DNA of 64,000 nt from Lysobacter sp. GTDB lineage: Bacteria > Pseudomonadota > Gammaproteobacteria > Xanthomonadales > Xanthomonadaceae. Both the position numbers and the translations under genes were made by a program. Below, in pieces: positions 1 through 9,674 of the stretch. Every line of letters begins with the position of its first letter. The stretch's first letter is position 1. Under the pieces are notes generated by a model that saw only the letters and a program-made list of their open reading frames with translations, did not search any database and was not told the origin of the DNA. The stretch is from contig DAHUXS010000011.1 in the NCBI GenBank assembly GCA_027306995.1, forward strand, positions 149,045 through 213,044, given 5' to 3'.

Positions 1-1
1 C

Positions 2-472
2 TTCGCCCGTCCGGCCCGCTCGTTGTTTCCGGCCGACAGCCTGCAGCGCATCGCCGCACTGATCCGGGCCAGCGAGTCGCGTCATCACGGCGAGATCGTA
101 TTCGCGGTGGAATCGGACATGCCGTTGGGCGCGGTCTGGCGCGGTGTGTCGCCGCGCGATCGCGCGCAGCAGGCGTTCACCCATCTTCACGTCTGGAATA
201 CCGCCGCCAACAATGGCGTGCTGATCTACCTGCAACTGGCGGATCGTCGCATCGAGATCGTCGCCGATCGCGGTTTCGAAGGCCTGGTGAGCGCCGAACA
301 GTGGCGCGGCATCTGCCAGCTGATGGAAGAGCGGCTCACTGCCGGCGAGTCCGAGGCCGCGGTCGCGGAAGGCATCGAGGCGATCACCGCAGTGCTGGAA
401 GCGCATTTTCCGCAGCGCCCGGGCGAGGTGGATGAAGACGAGCTGCCGGACGAACCGGTCATCCTCCGGTGA
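2..472 (+). CDS. TPM-domain protein, 5'-truncated by the window edge
   Basis: The frame is open at the left edge, so the N-terminus lies outside the window. A TTG at 23 is the first internal start codon, but the frame continues upstream of it without a stop. The 156 visible residues look like a TPM (YgcG/TPM_phosphatase) domain, with a helix containing SESRHHGEIVF, the core segment NNGVLIYLQLADRRIEIV and then ADRGF. The tail is short and acidic (EVDEDELPDE). No membrane segment or signal peptide is visible in this part. Xanthomonadales usually carry two such genes beside lemA, and this resembles the shorter, soluble one (family knowledge). The biochemical role is unknown. It ends 48 bases before lgt, on the same strand. 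Confidence 0.75.
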   Translation, partial: FARPARSLFPADSLQRIAALIRASESRHHGEIVFAVESDMPLGAVWRGVSPRDRAQQAFTHLHVWNTAANNGVLIYLQLADRRIEIVADRGFEGLVSAEQWRGICQLMEERLTAGESEAAVAEGIEAITAVLEAHFPQRPGEVDEDELPDEPVILR

Positions 473-520
473 GCAGGCAGACTCGGGCAAAATAGCCCTT
501 TCACCCACCGATCCTCGCCG

Positions 521-1393
521 ATGCCGCTGCTCCACCAGATCAACCCCGTTGCCCTCCATCTCGGTCCGTTGCAGGTGCACTGGTACGGCCTGATGTACCT
601 GCTTGCCTTCGCGTTGGCGTGGTGGCTGGGCCGCCGGCGCATCCGCCAGAATTTCCTGCCCGGTGTCAGCGAGGCCGGTTTCGGCGACCTGATGTTCTAC
701 GGCATGCTCGGCGTGATCCTCGGTGGTCGCATCGGCTACATCCTCTTTTACGATCTCGGCACCTACCTGAAACATCCGTTGCAGGTGTTCGAAGTGTGGA
801 ACGGCGGCATGAGTTTCCACGGCGGCCTGATCGGCGTGATGCTGGCGATGTGGTACTGGGCGCGCAAACAGGGCATGCATTTCTTCGACGTCGCCGACTT
901 CATCGCACCGCTGGTACCGCCAGGCCTTGGTTTCGGCCGCATCGGCAACTTCATCAATGGCGAACTCTGGGGCAAGCTCACCAATAACGGCTGGGGCGTA
1001 GTGTTCCCGCAATCGCTGCCCCCGCCATATCACGGCCAGTCTGCCGACCAGTTGCAGGTGCTGCTTGGCGCCGGTGCGTTGAATCCCTTTGCGCGCCACC
1101 CCTCGCAGCTTTACGAAGCCTTCCTCGAAGGGTTGGTGATGTTCCTGGTGCTGTGGTTCTTCTCGAAGAAACCGCGTCCGCGCTTCGCCGTGTCCGGCAT
1201 GTTCCTGCTCTTGTACGGCGTGTTCCGCTTCGTCATCGAATTCGTGCGCATTCCCGACGACCAGCTGAAATACCTGGCCTTCGGCTGGCTGACGATGGGG
1301 CAGCTGCTCAGCGTGCCGCTGGTCCTCGCCGGACTACTGCTGCTCTGGAAGTCGCATACGTCGCCGGTGCTGCGGACGAAAGAGGCGGAATGA
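521..1393 (+). CDS. lgt: Prolipoprotein diacylglyceryl transferase
   Basis: Lgt transfers a diacylglyceryl group from phosphatidylglycerol to the lipobox cysteine of prolipoproteins in the inner membrane. It is the first step of lipoprotein maturation, and supplies for example LolB and the TlpA-like lipoprotein encoded later in this window. The 290-residue protein is strongly hydrophobic, with about seven membrane segments. It carries the Lgt signature [13 protein letters not shown] at about residues 139-151, with the essential Arg and Asn-Gly-Glu. [18 protein letters not shown] precedes it, as in the family. The stop codon overlaps the thyA start (ATGA at 1390-1393), so the two are probably translationally coupled, an lgt-thyA pairing common in proteobacteria. 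Confidence 0.97.
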   Translation: MPLLHQINPVALHLGPLQVHWYGLMYLLAFALAWWLGRRRIRQNFLPGVSEAGFGDLMFYGMLGVILGGRIGYILFYDLGTYLKHPLQVFEVWNGGMSFHGGLIGVMLAMWYWARKQGMHFFDVADFIAPLVPPGLGFGRIGNFINGELWGKLTNNGWGVVFPQSLPPPYHGQSADQLQVLLGAGALNPFARHPSQLYEAFLEGLVMFLVLWFFSKKPRPRFAVSGMFLLLYGVFRFVIEFVRIPDDQLKYLAFGWLTMGQLLSVPLVLAGLLLLWKSHTSPVLRTKEAE

Positions 1394-2184
1394 AGCAATA
1401 TCTCGACCTGTTGCGCCACGTCCGCGAACACGGCGCGGACAAGAGCGATCGCACCGGCACCGGCACCCGCAGCGTGTTCGGCTGGCAGATGCGCTTCGAT
1501 CTTGCCAAAGGGTTTCCGCTGGTCACCACCAAGAAGGTGCACACCAAGTCGATCATCCACGAACTGCTGTGGTTCCTGCAGGGCGACACCAACATCCGTT
1601 ACCTGAAAGAGAACGGCGTCAGCATCTGGGACGAATGGGCCGATGACGAAGGCGAGCTCGGACCGGTCTACGGCAAGCAGTGGCGCAGTTGGGCAACCGC
1701 CGATGGCGGCACGGTCGACCAGATCGCATGGCTGATCGACGAGATCAAGCGCAATCCCGATTCACGACGCCTGATCGTCAATGCCTGGAACGTCGGCGAC
1801 CTGTCGAAGATGGCGCTGATGCCCTGCCACACGATGTTCCAGTTCTACGTGGTGGACGGGAAGCTGAGTTGCCAGCTCTACCAGCGCAGCGGCGACATCT
1901 TCCTCGGCGTGCCCTTCAACATCGCCAGCTACGCGTTGCTGACGCACATGATCGCGCAGGCCTGCGATCTCAAGGCTGGCGACTTCGTCCACACGCTGGG
2001 CGATGCGCACCTGTATTCCAATCATTTCGACCAGGCCGACGCGCAGTTGTCGCGCACGCCGCGTCCGTTGCCGAAGCTGGAATTGAATCCGGGGATCCGC
2101 GACATCTTCGGTTTCCGTTTCGAGGACATCGCCATCCGCGGCTATGATCCGCTGCCGGCGATCAAGGCGCCGGTTGCCGTCTGA
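1390..2184 (+). CDS. thyA: Thymidylate synthase
   Basis: ThyA methylates dUMP to dTMP using 5,10-methylene-tetrahydrofolate and releases dihydrofolate. The product has 264 residues, the same length as the E. coli enzyme, when started at the ATG that overlaps the lgt stop; the frame stays open upstream, but that extension has no family similarity. The nucleophilic Cys is Cys146 in MPCHTMFQF. The dUMP-binding segment [14 protein letters not shown] and the C-terminal Val end (APVAV) are intact. Dihydrofolate made here is the substrate of the next gene, folA, whose ATG shares one base with this stop (TGATG at 2182-2186). Confidence 0.98.
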   Translation: MKQYLDLLRHVREHGADKSDRTGTGTRSVFGWQMRFDLAKGFPLVTTKKVHTKSIIHELLWFLQGDTNIRYLKENGVSIWDEWADDEGELGPVYGKQWRSWATADGGTVDQIAWLIDEIKRNPDSRRLIVNAWNVGDLSKMALMPCHTMFQFYVVDGKLSCQLYQRSGDIFLGVPFNIASYALLTHMIAQACDLKAGDFVHTLGDAHLYSNHFDQADAQLSRTPRPLPKLELNPGIRDIFGFRFEDIAIRGYDPLPAIKAPVAV

Positions 2185-2681
2185 TGATCGTCTCCCTGGT
2201 CGTCGCGCTCGATCGCGGTCATGCCATCGGCAAGGACAACACGCTGCCGTGGCGGCTTCCGGATGACCTCAAGCGTTTCAAGGCGTTGACGCTGGGCAAA
2301 CCGGTGCTGATGGGGCGCAAGACCGCGGTTTCGCTCGGGCGCGTGTTGCCGGGACGTCGCAACCTGGTGCTGACGCGTTCCGGCAGTGTCCCGTTCGCCG
2401 GGATGGAAGCATTCGCGACGCTGGAGTCGGCGCTGGAATCGGCGAAGGACGCGGAGGAGGTCTGCATGATCGGCGGTGGCGAGATTTTCGCCATGACCTT
2501 GCCGATCGCCACGCGCATGCATCTGACCTGGGTCGATGCCGCGATCGAAGGCGCCGATGCCTTCTTTCCGCACTTCGATCCGACGGAATGGCGCGAAACA
2601 TCGCGCGAAGCGCATCCTGCCGATGCCCGCAACGAATACGCTTTCGAATTCGTGGATTACGCGCGAATCGATCCGGCCTAG
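2184..2681 (+). CDS. folA: Dihydrofolate reductase
   Basis: FolA reduces dihydrofolate to tetrahydrofolate with NADPH and closes the thymidylate cycle opened by ThyA. The 165-residue protein has the active-site stretch NTLPWRLPDDLKRFK with catalytic Asp27. It also has the NADPH-binding motifs VLMGRKT and MIGGGEIF. The length is close to E. coli FolA (159). Its start overlaps the thyA stop by one base, so it is likely co-translated with thyA. The last four bases overlap the end of the convergent gene apaH (2678-2681), which leaves no room for an intergenic terminator here. Confidence 0.97.
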   Translation: MIVSLVVALDRGHAIGKDNTLPWRLPDDLKRFKALTLGKPVLMGRKTAVSLGRVLPGRRNLVLTRSGSVPFAGMEAFATLESALESAKDAEEVCMIGGGEIFAMTLPIATRMHLTWVDAAIEGADAFFPHFDPTEWRETSREAHPADARNEYAFEFVDYARIDPA

Positions 2682-3529
2682 TCGTCGGCCTGCGCGGCTT
2701 CCGCGGCCGGGACCACGCGGCCCTTGACCTGGCGGATCAGCAATTCCTCGGAATCGAGTTGCAGGGCAGTGAGTTTGCCGCCCCAGACCGCGCCGGTATC
2801 GATAGCGTGGACGCCGAGCCCGATCATCAGGCCCAGCGTGCTCCAGTGGCCGCACACGATCGAGAGTTCGCGCGGCACCCGTTCCGGCGATTCGTACCAG
2901 GGATACATGCCGGCCGATTGCGTGCCCGGTGTGCCTTTTTCCTCGAAGGCGACGCGCCCGCGCGGCGAGCAGTAACGCATGCGCGTGAACACGTTGATGA
3001 TGGCGCGATGGCGCTCCGGACCGGTCAGGCGTGGATTCCACATCGGCCGGTTGCCGTACATGGTCTTGAGCAGCTTGCGGAAGCCATTGCCTTGCAGGCG
3101 CGTTTCCACTTCGCGCGCCAGCGATTCCGCTTCGTCGATGCTCCAGCGCGGCAGCAGGCCGGCGTGCACCATCGCCCAGCCGAGTTCGCGATCGACATGG
3201 AACAGCTTCTGCTGGCGCAGCCAGTCGAGCAGGACGCGCGCGTCATCTGCAAACACCACGCGTTGCAGGTCGGGATTGACGCGCCGCTGTTCTTCGGGGC
3301 GGCGTTCGCCGATCGCGATCAGCGACAGGTCATGGTTGCCGAGCACGATGCTGGCGTTGGCGCGCAGCGAATGCACCAGCCGCAAGGTTTCCAGCGATTC
3401 GCCGCCGCGGTTCACCAGGTCGCCGCAGAACCACAGCTTGTCGCGCGCGGGATCGAAACGGATCCGTTCCAGCAATCGTTGCGTCGCGTCGTAACAGCCT
3501 TGCAGGTCGCCAATCGCCCACACCGCCAT
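2678..3529 (-). CDS. apaH: Diadenosine tetraphosphatase (symmetrical)
   Basis: ApaH splits Ap4A symmetrically into two ADP. This controls dinucleoside tetraphosphate levels and, from work on E. coli, removal of Np4 caps from RNA. The 283 residues carry the calcineurin-like phosphoesterase metal motifs GDLQGCYDA (residues 7-15), FCGDLVNRGGES and GNHD in the expected order. It is the last gene of the minus-strand cluster lptD-surA-pdxA-rsmA-apaG-apaH. An 18-base gap separates it from apaG. Its 3' end overlaps folA tail to tail by four bases. Confidence 0.97.
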   Translation of the reverse strand: MAVWAIGDLQGCYDATQRLLERIRFDPARDKLWFCGDLVNRGGESLETLRLVHSLRANASIVLGNHDLSLIAIGERRPEEQRRVNPDLQRVVFADDARVLLDWLRQQKLFHVDRELGWAMVHAGLLPRWSIDEAESLAREVETRLQGNGFRKLLKTMYGNRPMWNPRLTGPERHRAIINVFTRMRYCSPRGRVAFEEKGTPGTQSAGMYPWYESPERVPRELSIVCGHWSTLGLMIGLGVHAIDTGAVWGGKLTALQLDSEELLIRQVKGRVVPAAEAAQADD

Positions 3530-3547
3530 GGCAGCTCTCCTTGGGCG

Positions 3548-3931
3548 TCAGTGCAAAGTACGCGGGATGGTCAGGGTGAATGCCGGGATATTGGCCGCGA
3601 ATTCGGTGCCGTCGTCGGCGACGATGTCGTAGCTGCCCTGCATGGTGCCGACCGTGGTGCCGAGCACCACCCCGGACACGTACTGGAAGCCGTCGCCGGG
3701 GCGCAGCCACGGTTGCTCGCCGACCACGCCATCGCCATGCACTTCCTCGACATGGCCTTCGCCATCGGTGATCAGCCAGTGGCGACGTACCAGGCGTGCC
3801 GGCACCTTGCCGCTGTTGCGGATGGTGATGGTGTACGAGAAGACGAAGCGGTCTTCATCGGGCGACGATTCGTCGTCCAGATAGCTGGTGTCGACGTCCA
3901 CGTCGAAGGCATAGTCGTCCATCGCGTTCAT
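3548..3931 (-). CDS. apaG: ApaG protein (immunoglobulin-like fold)
   Basis: ApaG is a small single-domain beta-sandwich protein. It has been linked to Co2+/Mg2+ efflux in enterics and resembles the domain of eukaryotic F-box proteins, but its molecular activity is not settled. The 127 residues cover the whole family length. They include the characteristic [22 protein letters not shown] and [16 protein letters not shown] region, of which short parts such as NSGKVPARL and RPGDGFQY are diagnostic. The gene sits between rsmA and apaH, its usual place, 46 bases after rsmA. The ATG at 3931 gives the family-typical N-terminus MNAMDDYAF. Confidence 0.95.
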   Translation of the reverse strand: MNAMDDYAFDVDVDTSYLDDESSPDEDRFVFSYTITIRNSGKVPARLVRRHWLITDGEGHVEEVHGDGVVGEQPWLRPGDGFQYVSGVVLGTTVGTMQGSYDIVADDGTEFAANIPAFTLTIPRTLH

Positions 3932-3977
3932 GACGACAGTGTAAGACGGATAAGTGAATGTTGCGCCAGCAGCGAAA

Positions 3978-4775
3978 TCAGGCGTCTTGCGCGAGATTGG
4001 TCAAGCGCACGAATCCGGCGACGTCGACCTGTTCTGCGCGGGCATCCGGGCGTAGCCCGGCGGCCTCGATTTGGGCCGAATCTGCCACGCCATTCAAGGC
4101 GTTGCGCAGCGTTTTGCGGCGTTGCCCGAATGCCGCACGAACCACGTCGGCGAAGCGGCGCGGATCGCGGATTTCGATGGTTGTAGGATCGCGTGGAACC
4201 AGTCGCACCACCGCGGAGTCGACCTTGGGCGCCGGCCGGAACGAGCCGGGCAATACCACGAACAGCGGCGTCACCGTGCAGTAGGCCTGCAGCATCACCG
4301 ACAGGCGTCCGTAGACCTTGCTGCCGGGGCCGGCGGCCATGCGATCGACCACTTCCTTCTGCAACATGAAATGCATGTCGGTGATCGACGCGGCGTGATC
4401 GAGCGCGTGGAACAGGATCGGCGATGACAGGTTGTAGGGCAGGTTGCCGACCAGGCGGATTTTCCTTTCGCCGGCCAGCTTGGTGAAGTCGACCTGCAGC
4501 ACGTCGCGATGGATCACTTCCAGGTTGCCGTGCCGGCGGGCGGCTTCGGTCAACGGGAAGATCAGGTCGCGGTCGAATTCGATGACGGTCAGTTCGCCGT
4601 GGCGGTCGAGCAGAGGAAAGGTGATCGCGCCTTGGCCGGGCCCGATCTCGACGATGGTGTCGCCGGGTTTGGGATCGATCGCCTGCACGATCTTTTCGAT
4701 CACGCCACGTTCGTGCAGGAAGTTCTGTCCGAGATGCTTCTTGGCGCCGGGGCGGAAACTGGCGGAATCGTTCAT
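3978..4775 (-). CDS. rsmA: 16S rRNA dimethyladenosine transferase
   Basis: RsmA (KsgA) dimethylates A1518 and A1519 in helix 45 of 16S rRNA late in 30S assembly. Started at the ATG at 4775 the protein has 265 residues and begins MNDSASF. The frame is open a further 36 bases upstream, but that part lies inside pdxA and has no family similarity. KKHLGQNFL near the N-terminus, the SAM motif VEIGPGQGA (residues 42-50) and the catalytic NLPYNL (111-116) are all present. The start overlaps the pdxA stop as ATGA (4772-4775), which supports this start and translational coupling. Confidence 0.97.
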   Translation of the reverse strand: MNDSASFRPGAKKHLGQNFLHERGVIEKIVQAIDPKPGDTIVEIGPGQGAITFPLLDRHGELTVIEFDRDLIFPLTEAARRHGNLEVIHRDVLQVDFTKLAGERKIRLVGNLPYNLSSPILFHALDHAASITDMHFMLQKEVVDRMAAGPGSKVYGRLSVMLQAYCTVTPLFVVLPGSFRPAPKVDSAVVRLVPRDPTTIEIRDPRRFADVVRAAFGQRRKTLRNALNGVADSAQIEAAGLRPDARAEQVDVAGFVRLTNLAQDA

Positions 4776-5752
4776 GGCGTCTGCTTCCGTTGTTCGGCGA
4801 ATTGCGCGCATTGCGCCACCGCCGCGAACAGGCTGTCGGGCGATGCGCGCCCGCTGCCGGCGATGTCGAGCGCGGTGCCATGGTCGACGGCGACGCGCGG
4901 GTAGGGTAGTCCCAGGGTGATGTTGACCGCGTGTTCGATCCCGGTCGATTTCAGCACCGGCAGGCCCTGGTCGTGATACATCGCGACCAGCGCGTCGAAC
5001 TGCGGAAGTTTGTCCGGCAGGAAGGCGGTATCGGCGGGCAACGGGCCTTCGATATCCAGCCCGCGTGCGCGCAGCTGTTCCAGTACGGGGATGATGATGT
5101 CGAGTTCCTCGCGCCCGAGGTGTCCGTCTTCGCCTGCGTGCGGGTTGAGTCCGAGTACGGCGATGTAGGGCGACGCGATGCCGAAGTCGTTGCGCAAGGC
5201 GTCGCTGGTGATCGTCAGGATGCGTTCCAGTCGTTCCGCGGTGATCGCGTCGGGAACGTCGCGCAAGGGCAGGTGCGTCGTCACCATGGCCACGCGCAGG
5301 CCGGGGCGCGCCAGCATCATCACCACGTCGCGGCCGGCCTGATGCGCGAGGCGTTCCGTGGTGCCGGTGTAAGCGATGCCGCCGTCGTTGATCGCGGCCT
5401 TGTGGAACGGCCCGGTGACGAGGCCATGCATTCGACCTGCCAGGCAGTCGCCCGCAGCGGCGTCGAGCGCAGCGATCGTTGCGGGGGCGTTGGCGGGATC
5501 GGGGTGGCCGGCGCGGGTCGGCGCAGGCAGACGGTGTTCGATGACGCGCAGTTGCCCGTCATGGGTGATGTCAGCATCGGCAGGCAGCAATTCCAGCGGC
5601 AACTGCAATGCCGCCGCCGCCTGCATCAGCACATCGGGATCGGCGTAGGCAGTGCAGAGCGTGGACAGGTCGGCGCGTTGCGCCAGGCGGACACAGAGTT
5701 CCGGACCGATACCCGCCGGCTCCCCGGGGACGAGGGCCAAGCGGGTCGTCAC
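4772..5752 (-). CDS. pdxA: 4-hydroxythreonine-4-phosphate dehydrogenase
   Basis: PdxA oxidises 4-phosphohydroxy-L-threonine with NAD+, a step in the DXP-dependent route to pyridoxal phosphate. The 326 residues match the family length. The landmark motifs are in order: the N-terminal GEPAGIGPE, the substrate/metal-binding stretches TGPFHKAAIN, HLPLRDV and MYHDQGLPVLK, and the C-terminal DHGTALDIAG. The gene lies five bases after surA and overlaps the rsmA start by four bases, as in the surA-pdxA-rsmA-apaGH operon known from enteric bacteria. Confidence 0.97.
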   Translation of the reverse strand: MTTRLALVPGEPAGIGPELCVRLAQRADLSTLCTAYADPDVLMQAAAALQLPLELLPADADITHDGQLRVIEHRLPAPTRAGHPDPANAPATIAALDAAAGDCLAGRMHGLVTGPFHKAAINDGGIAYTGTTERLAHQAGRDVVMMLARPGLRVAMVTTHLPLRDVPDAITAERLERILTITSDALRNDFGIASPYIAVLGLNPHAGEDGHLGREELDIIIPVLEQLRARGLDIEGPLPADTAFLPDKLPQFDALVAMYHDQGLPVLKSTGIEHAVNITLGLPYPRVAVDHGTALDIAGSGRASPDSLFAAVAQCAQFAEQRKQTP

Positions 5753-5757
5753 GACGA

Positions 5758-7128
5758 TCAGCCCTTCTTTTTCGCCGGCGGTGCCGGTGCGGCCGGCGTC
5801 GCGTCCTGTGCCGGCTGTTGCGGCGTCGCATCGGCGCCGACGCGGACGTCGACATAGGCTTCGCCGCGCATTTCGCGCAGGAAGCGGTCATAGGCGTCTT
5901 CCAGCTTGCGGCGACCGATCGTTTCGCGCATGGCGCCACGTTGATCGTCGCTGGCGGCCACGCCCTGGCGGCTGGCGACGCGCTGTGCGATCACCCAGCC
6001 ATCCTTGGTCTGGACTGGTTGGCTGACTTCGCCGTCACGCAACGCGGCCACGGCCGCGCCGACTTCGGCACCCAGGCCGTCCTGGCTGCGCCAGCCGGTA
6101 TCGCCGCTGTTGCTGCGGCCGACGGCGTCATCCGAATCGGATTCCGCGATCTTGGCGAAATTGGCGCCACCGGCCAGGCGGGCGCGCAGGGTTTCGGCGC
6201 GGGCCTTGCCCTTGGGATCGTTGGCGGGATCCTTCGACTTCACCAGGATCTGGCGCGTGTGGTACTGGGTGACGGTGCCGAGGCCGGCACTGCCATCGCG
6301 CGTTTCCACCAGCTTCAGCAGCTGGAAGCCGGTCGCGCCGCGGATCGGACCGGCGACGTCACCGGGCTTCATGCTGCCGATGACCTGGGCGAATGCCGCC
6401 GGGATTTCCTGCGCCGAACGCCAGCCGAGGTCGCCGCCATCAAGGGCGTTGGAGGCGTCGGAATAGCGGATGGCCGCGGCGGTGAAGTCCATTTCCTTGC
6501 GATCGATCAGGCCCTTGACGCCGTCGATCTTCTTCTGGCCGGTAGCGATCTGCTCCGGCGTCGCGCCGGTGGGCAGCGCCACCACGAGGTTGGCGAGATG
6601 CAGCTGGGTGCCGGTATTCGACTGCGCAGCGAGCGCAGCGTTCACCTCGGACTCGCTGACGTGGACGGCGCCCTGTGCATAGGCCTGTTTGAGGCGCTGG
6701 GTGAGCAGTTCGTCGCGCACGGCATTGCGGAAACTGTCAAACGATTGGCCCTGTTGCGCGAGCTGCTGGCGCAACTGGTCGACGCTGACCTTGTTGTTCT
6801 GCGCGATCGATTCGATCGCCTGGCCGAGCTCTTGGTCATCGACGGTGATGCCGCTCTGCTGGGCGCGGGCCACCTGCAGGCGCTGCAGGATCAGGCGTTC
6901 GAGGATCTGCTTCTCGAGGATGTCGTGCGGCGGCAGCTCATTGGTGCGGCTGGCGTATTGCTGCTGCACGTTGGCCATTGCGCGCGCGAGTTCGCTTTTC
7001 AGGATCACGTCTTCGTTGACGACGGCGGCGATGCCGTCGATGGACGTGGTGGAAGCGGCCTGCTGGGCGAACGACGGCGCGACCAGCGCCAGTTGAAGGG
7101 CGAGGACGACGGGGAACAGAATCTTCAT
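5758..7128 (-). CDS. surA: Periplasmic peptidyl-prolyl isomerase chaperone SurA
   Basis: SurA carries unfolded outer-membrane proteins, LptD among them, across the periplasm to the BAM complex. The 456 residues begin with a clear signal peptide (hydrophobic core FPVVLALQLALVAP, cleavage probably after SFA). An N-terminal SurA domain follows (about 25-165), with two parvulin-type isomerase domains (about 170-270 and 285-385) and a C-terminal helix. The tail is rich in Ala and Pro and ends in AKKKG. Its start overlaps the lptD stop as ATGA at 7125-7128, so chaperone and client are co-translated. Confidence 0.96.
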   Translation of the reverse strand: MKILFPVVLALQLALVAPSFAQQAASTTSIDGIAAVVNEDVILKSELARAMANVQQQYASRTNELPPHDILEKQILERLILQRLQVARAQQSGITVDDQELGQAIESIAQNNKVSVDQLRQQLAQQGQSFDSFRNAVRDELLTQRLKQAYAQGAVHVSESEVNAALAAQSNTGTQLHLANLVVALPTGATPEQIATGQKKIDGVKGLIDRKEMDFTAAAIRYSDASNALDGGDLGWRSAQEIPAAFAQVIGSMKPGDVAGPIRGATGFQLLKLVETRDGSAGLGTVTQYHTRQILVKSKDPANDPKGKARAETLRARLAGGANFAKIAESDSDDAVGRSNSGDTGWRSQDGLGAEVGAAVAALRDGEVSQPVQTKDGWVIAQRVASRQGVAASDDQRGAMRETIGRRKLEDAYDRFLREMRGEAYVDVRVGADATPQQPAQDATPAAPAPPAKKKG

Positions 7129-9578
7129 TGAATGGGGTCCGGATCGACGGTGTGTTGCCCTGAGGACAGGGCTTCAGGTGGGACGAGATAGAGGTCGTCG
7201 CGGAAGTAGCCGAGGATAGCACGGCGCAAAATGCGCCTCGTGTCCTGTCCGGCCGAACCGAGTCCCTTCAGTTCGAACTCCAGCATGATGCCGTTGCGCA
7301 GGTCGCCCTCGCGGGTGGCGACATAGCGACGACCGACGATGCGCACGGCGACGCAGCAGCTGTCCCACTGCACGCCGCCGACGATTTCCAGCGGTTTGAC
7401 CGTGTGTTTCCACGTGGTCTGGTCGCGCAGCGAGGTGTAGTAGCGGCCGACGATGCTCCACGACGAGCTGATCGGATAGAGGAACTGCAGGTCGGCCTGC
7501 TCGAGCAGGTTGCGACGGTAGCGGTAGCTCAGGTTGACGACGCCGTCCTCGCCCCACAGGTAGCGCGTGCGCACCGAAACCAGGTCACGCTGCTTGGTCC
7601 GCGGATCCCACTGGTAGGACGCGCCCATGGTCCAGCGGTCGTTGAAGGCGTAGTTGGCGTCGGCCACCCAGGCGGAGCGCCCCTGTTTCAGCGGAATTTC
7701 GCCGGGCAAGGTCACCCGCGAGTCGTCGAGGTAGAGGATCTGGCCAATGCTGGCCGACAGTTTCTCGTGTCCGTCGGATTCGCGGTTCATGCGCGTGGTC
7801 AGCGCGAATGTCACCTGGTTGGCGTCGCTCTGGCGATCGGCGCTGGAATAGCGGTTGTCGCGGAACAGCTGGCCCCAGCTGTAGGTCAGCAGGCCGGTAT
7901 CGAAGACCGGTATCGCCGACTGGTCGCGGTAGGGCGTATGCAGGTAGAACACGCGCGGTTCCAGCGTCTGCACGTAGTCCTTGCTGCCCCAATGCACGTT
8001 GCGGTCGAACTGGATGCCGCCGTCGAGTGACACGATCGGCAGGCTGCGGGTCGGGTTGCGCTTGACCAGCGGCTGCCAGACCGTGTCGGGCACGGTGTCG
8101 CGATTCCAGTAACGCCCCTGCAGCGCCTCGGCCGCGATCGCGCGATCCTTGGCGTTGTTGTTGGCGAGATCGCCGTCGAGCTGGTAGGCGGTATAGCGCC
8201 ATGCCACGGTGGGCGTCAGGAACCACCAATTGCCCTGCAGCGGCATCGACACGAAGGGCTTGATGTCGAAGCGACTGCCACCGGGGATCCGCAGCGATGG
8301 GCCGGTCTGGTCGAAGGTGCCCGTGGCGAAATTGCGGTAATTCTGGTGCTGGAAGCGCACGGCCTCGGCATTGATGCCGGCGCGGAACAGGACGCCCACC
8401 GGGGTGTCGAGGTTGTAGGTGATGCGCGGCAGGCGGTCGTAGGGCAACGATGCCTCGGTCAGGGTGTAATCGGTGCGCACCCAGTGGTCGGCGCTGATCG
8501 AGGCATCCCAGTGGTGGCCGCGGCCGTAGACGCCGACTTCGCTCATCGCCGAATACTGGGCAAGGCCGACGGCGCTGCTGTTGAAGTCTTCCAGATAGCG
8601 CGGATCGCTCAGCCACAACAGGTTGGCGCGCGCCTGCCAGTTGGGCGACAGGTTCTGGAAGGCCTGGTAGGTGAAGCTGCCGCGCGAACGGTCGCGCAGT
8701 TTGTCGTTGGGCATCCACATCGCGCGCGCGACGCCCGAACCGCTCTCGTTGAGGTAGCGGAATTCGTTGTCGAGGGCGATGCCGCGCGCGGTCATGATGC
8801 GCGGGCTGATGGTGTCGTCGTAGTTCGGCGCGATGTTGATATAGATCGGCTGGCGCCAGTCGAAACCGTTGCGCTGCGTCTGCGAGATCGACGGGAACAA
8901 CAGGCCGGTGCGGCGGCGATCGTCGATCGGGAACTTGAACCACGGGATGTAGGCCACCGGCACCTTGCCGACGCGGATCTTGGCGTTGTGCGCCACCGCC
9001 ATGCCTTCCTCGGTATCGACGTCGATGCGCGAGGCCTTGAGTTCCCAGTCGCGCTTTTCCGGCGGACAGGTGGTGTAGGTGGCGTCGTACAGCTCGCCCT
9101 TGCTGCCGTTCAGATCGATGTGGTCGGCGGTGCCGTTGCCACGATGGGAAACGATCTGGTAGCGGATGTTGTCGATGGTATGGGTGTCGGCCGTCTGGTT
9201 GCCCTGCGCCTTGTCGGCGAGGATGCGCATCTTCGGATCCTGGTAGCGCACATGGCCTTCGGCGGTGTAGGTGTCCTTGTCACGGTCGTAGCTGACGTGG
9301 TCGGCGCCCAGGAACTGGTTGCCGCGGTTCAGCGCCACGTTGCCGTTGAACACCGGCATGTCGACCGTGCCGGTCTGTTCGTCGCCTTCCAGGGTGGTCT
9401 GCAGCTGCTTGCGCGGGGTGACCTTCTCGTCGCCGGTCGGCGCCGTATCGGTGAAGATCGGAACAGGGTCCTTGGCCGGGCAACGCCCCCAATCCAGCCG
9501 GTATTTCTCAGCAGCATGGAGCGGCAGGGCCGCGGCGATACACAACGACAGGGGCAAAAGGCGCGGGTTGGGGCGCAC
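7125..9578 (-). CDS. lptD: LPS-assembly outer-membrane protein LptD (GTG start)
   Basis: LptD with LptE inserts lipopolysaccharide into the outer leaflet. The frame is open as far as 10355, but residues with family similarity begin near 9578. There a GTG preceded by AGGAAG opens a good signal peptide (MRPNPRLLPLSLCIAAALPLHA, cut before AEKYRLDW). That start gives 817 residues. An LptA/OstA-like N-terminal domain (about 60-230) is followed by the large beta-barrel. The four structural cysteines are recognisable: one in GRCPAKD, one in TTCPPEK, and the adjacent pair in WDSCCVAV near the C-terminus, matching the disulfide scheme of E. coli LptD. It is the first gene of the cluster running to apaH. 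Confidence 0.93.
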   Translation of the reverse strand: MRPNPRLLPLSLCIAAALPLHAAEKYRLDWGRCPAKDPVPIFTDTAPTGDEKVTPRKQLQTTLEGDEQTGTVDMPVFNGNVALNRGNQFLGADHVSYDRDKDTYTAEGHVRYQDPKMRILADKAQGNQTADTHTIDNIRYQIVSHRGNGTADHIDLNGSKGELYDATYTTCPPEKRDWELKASRIDVDTEEGMAVAHNAKIRVGKVPVAYIPWFKFPIDDRRRTGLLFPSISQTQRNGFDWRQPIYINIAPNYDDTISPRIMTARGIALDNEFRYLNESGSGVARAMWMPNDKLRDRSRGSFTYQAFQNLSPNWQARANLLWLSDPRYLEDFNSSAVGLAQYSAMSEVGVYGRGHHWDASISADHWVRTDYTLTEASLPYDRLPRITYNLDTPVGVLFRAGINAEAVRFQHQNYRNFATGTFDQTGPSLRIPGGSRFDIKPFVSMPLQGNWWFLTPTVAWRYTAYQLDGDLANNNAKDRAIAAEALQGRYWNRDTVPDTVWQPLVKRNPTRSLPIVSLDGGIQFDRNVHWGSKDYVQTLEPRVFYLHTPYRDQSAIPVFDTGLLTYSWGQLFRDNRYSSADRQSDANQVTFALTTRMNRESDGHEKLSASIGQILYLDDSRVTLPGEIPLKQGRSAWVADANYAFNDRWTMGASYQWDPRTKQRDLVSVRTRYLWGEDGVVNLSYRYRRNLLEQADLQFLYPISSSWSIVGRYYTSLRDQTTWKHTVKPLEIVGGVQWDSCCVAVRIVGRRYVATREGDLRNGIMLEFELKGLGSAGQDTRRILRRAILGYFRDDLYLVPPEALSSGQHTVDPDPIQ

Positions 9579-9674
9579 GGGGCTTCCTGAATGCCAAGTC
9601 GCGCTACTTTGCCGGATCGCTTGCCTGCGGGCAATCAAGGCCACACTTTCGTTCAGGACCGCTGGAGCACAGAC

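Noticed and set aside
5608..7131. A 507-codon plus-strand frame opposite surA
   Set aside because: It is a shadow of surA and pdxA; composition and absence of motifs do not support a gene.
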